This document shows, in pieces, positions 1-5,621 of a DNA stretch of 11,414 bases (the stretch's first letter is position 1; each line of letters begins with the position of its first letter). The stretch covers positions 12,836-24,249 of the forward strand of contig DJEE01000041.1 in the NCBI GenBank assembly GCA_002431805.1, read 5' to 3'. The stretch comes from Eggerthellaceae bacterium UBA5906. GTDB lineage: Bacteria > Actinomycetota > Coriobacteriia > Coriobacteriales > Eggerthellaceae. The notes beneath the pieces are model-generated. The model was not told the DNA's origin and did not search any database. It saw only the letters and a program-made list of their open reading frames with translations. The position numbers and the translations under genes were made by a program.

Positions 1-1700
1 CGCAAGTAATGGCGCACGCAGGGCACGGGCGTGCCTTCAACCAGATGGTATGCGGGCTCGGCGGGGGCGGGGCCGATATCGTCAACCGTCAGCTGCGGCA
101 GGCATGCTAGCGCCTCGGGGCTGTCGGGTGCCTCCTGCAGTTCGCGCAGCTTGGCCACTTCGGCTTCCACGCGGGCGAAATCGTCATCGGTAAAGTTAGC
201 GGCAACGGCGGCTAGTCGTTCGCTTTCGCCGTCGTCGGCCTGCTCAATGGGCACAATCTCCACCTCGGCCATATGCTGGCTGTTCAAGAACACGCTGGTG
301 ATAAGGTCTTCGAAATACCCCTCGTCAAGCGCCTTGCGCAAATAGGCGAAGTCGTCCTCGTAGCGCAGGTACGTGGTTGCCAGCTTATCGTCGTACAACC
401 ATCCGCACAGCGCCGACATGGTAAGTGCCACGCCGTCGGCAACGCCGAAGTCACGCTCGCGCATAACGAACTCGGCACGAGAAAGCGACGCTTCCACCAG
501 CGCATGGTCAAGCCCGCCTGCAGCCAAGCGCGCCAGCTCGTCGTTCACCACGCAGCGCAGGCGCTCAGGTGCGTCTGCGGCAAGCCCGCGCAGCTGGATG
601 ACGGCAAAGGGCTGCTGCACGGAATCGGCAAGGTAGGCCTGTACGTCTTCGGCCAGGCCCGCGTCAAGCAGTGCGCGCTTCAGCGGCGCCTCGTTGCTGC
701 CGGCAATGGCATCAAGCAGAATGTCGGTGGCAACGATACGCGTGCGCTCGCGCACGTGCCCGATTACATACCCCAGCCCCATGCAGGCGTTTTCCGGCGC
801 GGTTTGCATGGTGCGCTTCACGCCGAGCGCGCACACGGGCGCCTGTTCGTCAAGCGTGCGCGGCGCAAGCGGCTCAAGGCCCGCCGCTGCGCGTTCTTGG
901 GCGCGCTGTTCCTGCTCAGCGGCAACGGGCGTTAGGTAGCGCTCGTCTAAAAACGCCAGCATGCGATCTAGGTCGACGTTGCCGTACAGCGTCAGGTAGC
1001 TGTTGTCTAAGCGGTAGTGGCGCTCGTGCTCTTCCAGGTAATGCTCGTAGGTGAGCGTGGGAATGGCCTCAGGCGTGCCGCCGGATTCGAACGCGTAGGG
1101 CGTGTCGGGGAACAGGCTTGCCTGTAGCTGGTCGTACAGCACGCTGGTGGCGTCGGACAGTGCGCCTTTCATCTCGTTGTACACCACGCCGTTGTACGCG
1201 AGCTGCGGCTTAGCGTCGGCCGCATCAGCACCGTCTTGCGCGGCCGCAACCTCATAGTGCCAGCCTTCCTGCTCGAACACCTGGCGCTTGCGGTAGATGT
1301 TGGGGTGCAGCACGGCGTCCATGTACACGTCGGCTAGGTTCATGAGGTCTTGGTCGTTGGTGGACGCAACGGGGTAGAGCGTTTTGTCGCCGAACGTCAT
1401 GGCGTTCAAAAACGTTTGCATGCTGGTTTTCAGCAGGTTCACAAACGGTTCTTTCACCGGGAACTTCTCCGAACCGCACAGCACGGAATGCTCCAGAATG
1501 TGGAACACGCCCGTGTCATCGGCCGGCGGCGTGCGAAACGCGATGGAAAACGCCTTGTTCTCGTCGCTGTTCTGCAGGTACAGTAGCTTTGCGCCGCTGA
1601 CCTCGTGCAAAAGCGTGTAAGCCACCCCGTCGATCTCGGGCAGCGGCTCGGCAGTGCGCACGGTGAAGCCGTGCAGCTTCGCTCCTTGAGCTAGGTCCAT
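1..1700 (-). CDS. Insulinase-type zinc metallopeptidase, M16C (PreP-like), N-terminal part
   Basis: Partial gene running off the left edge; about 566 N-terminal residues are present of a family that usually has about 970-1000. I translated the frame at both ends and in the middle and it stays the same. It begins MDLAQGAKLHGF, carries the inverted zinc motif HILEH at residues 67-71, and the third zinc ligand is the glutamate of NEMKG at about residue 176. EQEGWHYE (143-150) and SGGTPEAIPTLTYEHYL are also typical of the presequence-protease/falcilysin branch. Such enzymes form a two-half clamshell that degrades peptides of up to a few tens of residues, here presumably in the cytoplasm since no signal peptide is visible. 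The ATG at 1698-1700 is preceded by AAAGGCGG. Another ATG at 1714-1716 is out of frame. It is divergent from the membrane-protein operon at 1913. Family assignment is firm; the physiological substrate is unknown. Confidence 0.93.
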   Translation of the reverse strand, partial: MDLAQGAKLHGFTVRTAEPLPEIDGVAYTLLHEVSGAKLLYLQNSDENKAFSIAFRTPPADDTGVFHILEHSVLCGSEKFPVKEPFVNLLKTSMQTFLNAMTFGDKTLYPVASTNDQDLMNLADVYMDAVLHPNIYRKRQVFEQEGWHYEVAAAQDGADAADAKPQLAYNGVVYNEMKGALSDATSVLYDQLQASLFPDTPYAFESGGTPEAIPTLTYEHYLEEHERHYRLDNSYLTLYGNVDLDRMLAFLDERYLTPVAAEQEQRAQERAAAGLEPLAPRTLDEQAPVCALGVKRTMQTAPENACMGLGYVIGHVRERTRIVATDILLDAIAGSNEAPLKRALLDAGLAEDVQAYLADSVQQPFAVIQLRGLAADAPERLRCVVNDELARLAAGGLDHALVEASLSRAEFVMRERDFGVADGVALTMSALCGWLYDDKLATTYLRYEDDFAYLRKALDEGYFEDLITSVFLNSQHMAEVEIVPIEQADDGESERLAAVAANFTDDDFARVEAEVAKLRELQEAPDSPEALACLPQLTVDDIGPAPAEPAYHLVEGTPVPCVRHYL

Positions 1701-1752
1701 GAAAACCGCCTTTCATACTAAGGTAATGGGGCTATTGTGCCACAACGCGCGA

Positions 1753-1781
1753 GGGTCGATGCCTTCGCATCGTTTTGACCC
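1753..1781. other. Nested inverted repeat between divergent genes
   Basis: GGGTC (1753-1757) and GACCC (1777-1781) enclose a second perfect stem, GATGC/GCATC (1758-1762 and 1767-1771), with a CTTC tetraloop and a one-sided GTTTT bulge. It lies in the roughly 210-base gap between the protease gene and the membrane-protein operon. It could be an mRNA leader structure of the protease or an operator. No T tract follows in either direction, so it is not a good terminator. Confidence 0.4.
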
Positions 1782-1862
1782 GCTAACTTCTACGCTGCGC
1801 CTTGTGCCGGGCGTGCTCCGTGGTTTTTCTACCGAGCGGCAAGGGCGCTTGCGGCTATCCCT

Positions 1863-1868
1863 TATAAT
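1863..1868 (+). promoter_or_regulatory. -10 hexamer of the membrane-protein operon
   Basis: A perfect TATAAT lies 45 bases before the GTG start at 1913, which fits a short leader. I see no convincing -35 hexamer at 16-18 bases spacing; TTGCGG at 1849-1854 is too close. The promoter therefore either has a weak -35 or depends on an activator. Confidence 0.5.
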
Positions 1869-1912
1869 GAGCTGCAAACGCAACGGCGAACATGAGCACA
1901 AGGAGGGCTTTC

Positions 1913-2326
1913 GTGGCGGACGAGAAGCGGTTTTCCCATATCACGGTGAACGCCAGCGAAGACGACGATGTGGTAATCCAGGCGGGCGCATATGCCCCGA
2001 CAGCGCAGGCTGAACCGCAAGTGTGGGAGCAACCGCAGGCTGACCAGGCATATTACGGCGAACCGGAGCCCGAAACGTCGGCCCAGGCTCCGCAGCCGCA
2101 GGAAGAAGGGCGCTACGATTACCAGCCTAATCCTGAGCCTGAGCACGTGCCCGCTCACGCAAAAGCTCCTGAAGCGCAACGCCTCGTCAAGCGCGAGGAG
2201 TACCACGAGCAAACGCTTGAGGACCTAGATGTGGGCCCCATGTCAAAGATGCAGAAAATCGTGCTGGGCGTTGTAGCGGTGTTTATCATCGGGTTTGCCG
2301 CGTACTATTTCGCGTTCATGCACTAA
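1913..2326 (+). CDS. Small tail-anchored membrane protein, function unknown
   Basis: I do not recognise this 137-residue protein beyond a vague resemblance to uncharacterised coriobacterial proteins. It opens with ADEKRFSHITVNASEDDDVV. Residues of about 30-85 are rich in Pro, Glu, Gln and Ala, probably disordered and acidic, and a single hydrophobic segment (about 113-135, KIVLGVVAVFIIGF...) ends almost at the C terminus. There is no signal peptide, so the acidic part should face the cytoplasm with a C-terminal tail anchor. The start is set at GTG 1913 because AAGGAGGG (1900-1907) sits five bases before it; an in-frame ATG at 1892 lies upstream of that ribosome site and has none of its own. 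The gene at 2348 follows after 21 bases, so the two are very likely co-transcribed and may act together at the membrane. Confidence 0.8.
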   Translation: MADEKRFSHITVNASEDDDVVIQAGAYAPTAQAEPQVWEQPQADQAYYGEPEPETSAQAPQPQEEGRYDYQPNPEPEHVPAHAKAPEAQRLVKREEYHEQTLEDLDVGPMSKMQKIVLGVVAVFIIGFAAYYFAFMH

Positions 2327-2347
2327 GCGTTCAAGGAAGGTGCGACC

Positions 2348-3496
2348 ATGTCAAAACATAGCTTTAACGTAGCCCGTGGCGCTCGAAAGGAACAACCCGA
2401 ACAGGATACCTCGCTTGGACTGACCGAGGCGTTCGCGCCCATCGGCGCAGGTGGGGACCGCGCGGAAGGTGAACAGCCTGCCAAAGGCGACACGAACCTG
2501 GGCCTGACCGAGGCGTTTGCCCCCGTGCCCGCCGGCCGCGGTGCGCATGCTGGCGGTTTTAAGTACCAAGGCGATACCAGCGAGGAATACGCCGACCCGG
2601 TGGAAAACATGGAGCCGCGCGACGAGCCGGTATTCGGCGACGAGGCCCCCGCGCCCGAGCCGGTGCACGTGCGCGGCAAGCACGGCCGCGTGGCCGCGGT
2701 AGTGGAAGAGCATCCGCACCTGAAGAAGTCGCGCCGCGTGCGCAAGGTGCTGGTGGCCATCGTGGTGCTGCTTATCGCGCTTATCTGCGCGCTGGGTTAC
2801 TACGCCTGGCAGCTGGCGAACGAGTCAAGCCGCGCTATGGTGCAGCAAACGCAGGCGCAGCAGCAGTCCACCGACGTGGGCAACTTGTCGCAGGAAAACT
2901 CCGGCAAAGACGCGGCGTCTACCACCACGAAGAAAACCGAGGTGCCTAACTTGTCTGGCGTTTTGGGCATGACCCAAGAGCAGGCCATCGACCAGCTCAA
3001 GCACGGCGCCACCGTTACCACCAGCAAAGACGTGAACGAAGAGGGCAACGCCGTGAAGAAAAGCGTCACCGTGGCGCTTACGGCCGAGCCTGCCGATTCG
3101 CGCAGCGGCACGCCAAGCGTGTACTTGGGCCTGAACGAGGACGGCAAAATCATCCAGGCGGGTTATTCGGCGGCAACCGCGTCGCTGGGATATGGTTCGC
3201 TCAGCTTCGCCGATGCCGTGAAAAACGAGCACGTGGTTGAGAAAACCCTGCGTGACGCCGGCGTTCCGGTGGTGGACGGTGCGGCAACGCTGCCTACCGA
3301 CAAAACGCAGTATTCCACGTATGCCTCCGATGGCACCACGCTGGTGAAGGAGAACTGCTCGTTTAGCGGTCAGGTTGACATCAACGGCGCTTCGCACAAC
3401 TGGTCAAGCGTGCTGCTGTACGACTACAGCACCGCAAATGCCTCCGGCAACCTAGCCGACACCATCCGCATCATCTACATTTACGTGAACGCGTAA
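2348..3496 (+). CDS. Single-pass membrane protein with repeated N-terminal motif and PASTA-like segment
   Basis: This 382-residue protein is of unknown function. The N-terminal cytoplasmic region carries two near-identical 16-residue copies, DTSLGLTEAFAPIGAG (20-35) and DTNLGLTEAFAPVPAG (48-63). An acidic stretch follows, then a basic patch (KKSRRVRK, 126-133) and one membrane segment at about 134-153. The exterior part starts with a Gln/Ser/Thr-rich linker (164-196). Next comes VPNLSGVLGMTQEQAIDQL (199-217), which resembles the start of a PASTA domain, and then about 160 residues of probable beta structure with a single cysteine (C337). No catalytic motif is visible. AAGGAAGG (2333-2340) lies seven bases before the ATG. 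The topology matches its upstream partner, with the N terminus inside. A role as an envelope regulator or division-associated scaffold is only a guess. Confidence 0.85.
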   Translation: MSKHSFNVARGARKEQPEQDTSLGLTEAFAPIGAGGDRAEGEQPAKGDTNLGLTEAFAPVPAGRGAHAGGFKYQGDTSEEYADPVENMEPRDEPVFGDEAPAPEPVHVRGKHGRVAAVVEEHPHLKKSRRVRKVLVAIVVLLIALICALGYYAWQLANESSRAMVQQTQAQQQSTDVGNLSQENSGKDAASTTTKKTEVPNLSGVLGMTQEQAIDQLKHGATVTTSKDVNEEGNAVKKSVTVALTAEPADSRSGTPSVYLGLNEDGKIIQAGYSAATASLGYGSLSFADAVKNEHVVEKTLRDAGVPVVDGAATLPTDKTQYSTYASDGTTLVKENCSFSGQVDINGASHNWSSVLLYDYSTANASGNLADTIRIIYIYVNA

Positions 3497-3522
3497 CGCG
3501 GCACGTTGAAGGTGTGTAAAAC

Positions 3523-3560
3523 CAAGGCCCGGCTTGCAACATGTGCAGGCCGGGCCTTGT
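3523..3560 (+). terminator. Terminator-like hairpin after the membrane-protein operon
   Basis: An 11-bp perfect stem (3523-3533 with 3549-3559) continues through a G-U pair and TGCA/TGCA to a five-base loop. It begins 27 bases after the stop codon at 3494-3496. The stem is strong, but only TTGTT follows on the + strand, so termination may be weak or Rho-assisted. On the - strand the hairpin is followed by GGTTTT. Confidence 0.65.
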
Positions 3561-3595
3561 TCGCGGTTTGTCGCAGCCCCGTCGCTTTCCTCGCG

Positions 3596-3714
3596 TGGCA
3601 AGCACGCTGCGTGCTCCTTCGGGTTGCCCGCCGGGTAGCGTCCGCCTTCGCCTAGACTGCTGTGCACGTTTCGGCGTTTGTATGTCCACCTTGTGGACGC
3701 GCCGGGCTGCCGGC
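3596..3714. other. Cluster of short perfect hairpins in a gene-free stretch
   Basis: The bases between the 3560 terminator and the infC promoter hold no convincing gene. They hold compact inverted repeats: GGCAA/TTGCC (3596-3600, 3624-3628) enclosing AGCACG-CTG-CGTGCT (3601-3615) and CC-TTCG-GG (3616-3623), so a 33-base three-way junction; GTCCAC-CTT-GTGGAC (3684-3698); and GCCGG-GCTG-CCGGC (3701-3714). They could be a REP-like dispersed repeat or a structured small RNA. No T tract follows any of them, so they are not classical terminators. Function is unknown. Confidence 0.5.
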
Positions 3715-3724
3715 AAATTCGCCC

Positions 3725-3752
3725 TTGCGTGTTGTTGCGTTCGCGCTATAAT
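3725..3752 (+). promoter_or_regulatory. Promoter of the infC-rpmI-rplT operon
   Basis: TTGCGT (3725-3730) is separated by 16 bases from a perfect TATAAT (3747-3752). Transcription should start near 3758-3760, giving a leader of about 160 bases before infC. The predicted RNA start coincides with the 5' arm of the antiterminator described in the next entry. Confidence 0.72.
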
Positions 3753-3755
3753 ATA

Positions 3756-3887
3756 ACAGCTGTTTTCAAGCGGGGGATTAATCCTCCCACCTAGTTCGGC
3801 GCTTTTAAGGCTGCTGATGGGTTCTATGAATACCTGGAACAAGGTTTGTTCATACTGCCCGCACGCTTGAAAGCTGTGGGTTTTTTT
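3756..3887 (+). promoter_or_regulatory. infC leader with terminator and competing antiterminator (probable bL20-type attenuator)
   Basis: The leader ends in an intrinsic terminator: CCCGCA/TGTGGG and GCT/AGC with one bulged C and a TGAA loop (3858-3880), followed by seven T (3881-3887). Its inner sequence CGCTTGAAAGCTGT (3864-3877) is complementary to the extreme 5' end of the leader, ACAGC plus TTTCAAGCG (3756-3760, 3764-3772), apart from a three-base bulge. The two pairings cannot coexist. Between them are a GGG-GGA/TCC-CCC hairpin (3772-3788) and a TATGAA/TTCATA stem (3825-3830, 3849-3854) with an inner ACCT/AGGT. In Bacillus, bL20 represses this same operon through a leader terminator; control by bL20 here is inference from gene content and architecture. 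Confidence 0.72.
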
Positions 3888-3918
3888 ATGCCATGCAAAA
3901 CGCATGCAAGGAAGGAAG

Positions 3919-4509
3919 GTGAGTGCGATAGCTGCTCAGGAGCCTAGGCTCAACGAACAGATCACGGTGCGTGAGTGCCGCCTGATCGGGTTCGACGGTA
4001 CGCAATTGGGTATTTACCCCGTTGCCCAGGCGCAGCGCGTTGCTGACGACCAGGGGCTTGACCTTGTGGAAATCGCCCCGAACGCGGAACCGCCCGTGTG
4101 CCGCATCATGGACTACGGCAAGTTCAAGTACGATCAAGCCATCAAGGCGAAGCAGGCTCGCAAGAACCAAAGCAAGATCGAGACCAAGGAAATGAAGTTC
4201 CGCCCGAAAATCGACATCGGGGACTACACCACGAAGAAGAAGCACGTGCTTCGCTTCCTCTCCGCGGGCAACAAGGTCAAGATCACCATCATGTTCCGTG
4301 GCCGTGAGATGGCCCACCCGGAACAAGGCCTGACCATTCTGGAGCGCCTGGCCGATGACCTCAAAGACGTTGCGGTCATTGAAAGCCAGCCGAAGATGGA
4401 AGGCCGCAACATGCACATGCTTATCGCCCCGCTTCCCGCAAGCATGGCGGCGAAGAAAAAGAAAGCAAACGATAAGAAAGACGAAGGAAAGGACCAAGGC
4501 AATGCCTAA
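3919..4509 (+). CDS. infC: Translation initiation factor IF-3
   Basis: IF-3 binds the 30S subunit, keeps it apart from 50S and checks start-codon/initiator-tRNA pairing. The translation shows the N domain (EPRLNEQI, then [22 protein letters not shown]), the basic linker and the C domain ([30 protein letters not shown], ending ESQPKMEGR). A lysine-rich tail of about 20 residues follows. With the GTG at 3919 the protein has 196 residues, within the usual range. An in-frame ATG at 3904 has no ribosome site, whereas AAGGAAGGAAGG (3908-3919) precedes or overlaps the other choices. An in-frame ATA at 3928 sits eight bases after AAGGAAGG and could be a rare start of the kind infC uses elsewhere. The gene overlaps rpmI by eight bases and follows the attenuator leader. 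Confidence 0.95.
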   Translation: MSAIAAQEPRLNEQITVRECRLIGFDGTQLGIYPVAQAQRVADDQGLDLVEIAPNAEPPVCRIMDYGKFKYDQAIKAKQARKNQSKIETKEMKFRPKIDIGDYTTKKKHVLRFLSAGNKVKITIMFRGREMAHPEQGLTILERLADDLKDVAVIESQPKMEGRNMHMLIAPLPASMAAKKKKANDKKDEGKDQGNA

Positions 4510-4699
4510 GATGAAGACCCATCGCGGTACGGCAAAGCGCTTCCGCGTTACCGGCTCTGGCAAGATCATGCGTGCTAAGGCTTACAAGAGCCACATTCTG
4601 ACGAAGAAGTCTCAGAAGCGTAAGCGTAATTTCCGTCACGAGACCGAGCTGGCTGCTGCTGACCGCCGCGTTGTGGCCCGCAACCTCGGCCTTCGCTAG
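4502..4699 (+). CDS. rpmI: Large-subunit ribosomal protein bL35
   Basis: This 65-residue basic protein ([20 protein letters not shown]..., ending [11 protein letters not shown]) matches bL35 in length and sequence: the [11 protein letters not shown] start and [15 protein letters not shown] core are family hallmarks. It belongs to the 50S subunit. The ATG overlaps the 3' end of infC by eight bases, which suggests translational coupling, and AAGGACCAAGG just upstream can serve as ribosome site inside the infC tail. A longer in-frame reading that begins at 4355 is only a shadow of infC. Confidence 0.97.
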   Translation: MPKMKTHRGTAKRFRVTGSGKIMRAKAYKSHILTKKSQKRKRNFRHETELAAADRRVVARNLGLR

Positions 4700-4722
4700 T
4701 CATAAAGGAGCAGTGATTATCA

Positions 4723-5076
4723 ATGGCCCGTGTTAAGCGCGCAGTTAACGCAAAGAAGAAGCGTCGCACCGTCCTCAACCGTGCAAAGGGTTACTACGGC
4801 GCGAAGTCTCGTTCCTACACCGCTGCTAAAGAGCAGGTGCAGCACTCCCTGCAGTACCAGTACCGCGATCGTCGCAACAAGAAGCGTGAGATCCGCCGCC
4901 TGTGGATCACCCGCATCAACGCTGGTGCTCGCCTGAACGGCATGAGCTACTCCACCTTCATGAACGGTCTGAAGAAGGCTGGGGTGGAGTTGGACCGCAA
5001 GGTGCTCTCCGACATGGCCATCAACGATCCCGCGGCTTTCACCGCTATCGTTGAGGTTGCCAAGAAGGCCCTGTAA
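4723..5076 (+). CDS. rplT: Large-subunit ribosomal protein bL20
   Basis: This 117-residue protein begins [20 protein letters not shown] and contains [32 protein letters not shown] and the C-terminal globular domain ending IVEVAKKAL, all typical of bL20. It binds 23S rRNA early in 50S assembly. In Bacillus, and by another mechanism in E. coli, bL20 also represses its own operon through the mRNA, so it is the candidate ligand for the leader at 3756-3887. AAAGGAG (4704-4710) is the ribosome site, 12 bases from the ATG, a slightly long spacing. It is the last gene of the operon and is followed by two terminators. Confidence 0.97.
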   Translation: MARVKRAVNAKKKRRTVLNRAKGYYGAKSRSYTAAKEQVQHSLQYQYRDRRNKKREIRRLWITRINAGARLNGMSYSTFMNGLKKAGVELDRKVLSDMAINDPAAFTAIVEVAKKAL

Positions 5077-5099
5077 GCTTATAGCGCTTGCTTATTGCT

Positions 5100-5134
5100 A
5101 AGGCCCCGTCTGGAATGTCCAGACGGGGCCTTTT
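5100..5134 (+). terminator. Intrinsic terminator of infC-rpmI-rplT
   Basis: A 15-bp perfect stem (5100-5114 with 5118-5132) and an ATG triloop are followed by TTTT. It starts 24 bases after the rplT stop. Confidence 0.93.
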
Positions 5135-5152
5135 GCGTATGGTGAAGATAAC

Positions 5153-5178
5153 AAAAAAGCGCCGAACGGCGCTTTTTT
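5153..5178. terminator. Bidirectional terminator between convergent operons
   Basis: AAAAAAGCGCCG (5153-5164) and CGGCGCTTTTTT (5167-5178) form a near-perfect palindrome with T tracts on both strands. It backs up the rplT terminator on the + strand and ends the - strand transcript 22 bases beyond the stop of the gene at 5201. Confidence 0.93.
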
Positions 5179-5200
5179 AGGATGCGGGCTTTGGCGCAGG

Positions 5201-5533
5201 TTACGAAGCCTCCAATTCTTCGTCCCGGCCTGCCAACGTGCGCGCAAGGTACGTGCGCGCCGCGCCGGATGCTGTTCCCGTGGCCCCTGTTTCCACCTCG
5301 ATTCCCGCTTGCTCAAGAGCTGCTCGCGCGACTGGTTCCACGGTTTGCGCAAGTAGTACCGTGACGCCAAGATCTTTCATAAGCGAAGCAAGCTGAGCGG
5401 GCGGTAGCGACAGGTTCGGCATGTTCTGGCAATCGATGATCATGCCGCGATCCACGCGATAGCACATGTAGCTGGCGCAACGCAAAACCTTTGAGGCGAC
5501 ATCAAGCCCCTGGCTAGCTACAGCTATGCGCAT
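5201..5533 (-). CDS. NifX/NifB-type dinitrogenase iron-molybdenum cofactor-binding domain protein
   Basis: A 110-residue cytoplasmic protein consisting of a single domain. The start MRIAVASQGLDV, followed by LRCASYMCYRV (17-27), the DCQNMPN stretch (34-40) and a KDLGVTVLLAQTVEPVARAALEQAGIEVETGATG core (53-86) fit the NifX/Mo-Fe-cluster-binding fold. The family binds or carries metal clusters, and many members sit in organisms without nitrogenase with unknown roles; no nif gene is visible here. The position of the usual histidine-containing FGRC motif reads KVLRC, so one probable ligand is changed. Three cysteines (C19, C24, C36) remain. AGGAGGGAGG lies just before the ATG at 5531-5533. A much longer in-frame reading upstream is a shadow of the helicase. 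It lies 88 bases after the helicase and may be co-transcribed with it. Confidence 0.78.
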   Translation of the reverse strand: MRIAVASQGLDVASKVLRCASYMCYRVDRGMIIDCQNMPNLSLPPAQLASLMKDLGVTVLLAQTVEPVARAALEQAGIEVETGATGTASGAARTYLARTLAGRDEELEAS

Positions 5534-5621
5534 GCTGTCCTCCCTCCTAAGACGTATACACTCTAGCGGTAGTTTGGGGCTGCACAGGTGCCATATCCCT
5601 CTATCGGCGGCATCAGGGCTG

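Noticed and set aside
3471..3905. - strand open frame of 144 codons across the gap before infC
   Set aside because: It spans a terminator, a promoter and the attenuator, has no ribosome site I can see, and shows no recognisable family.
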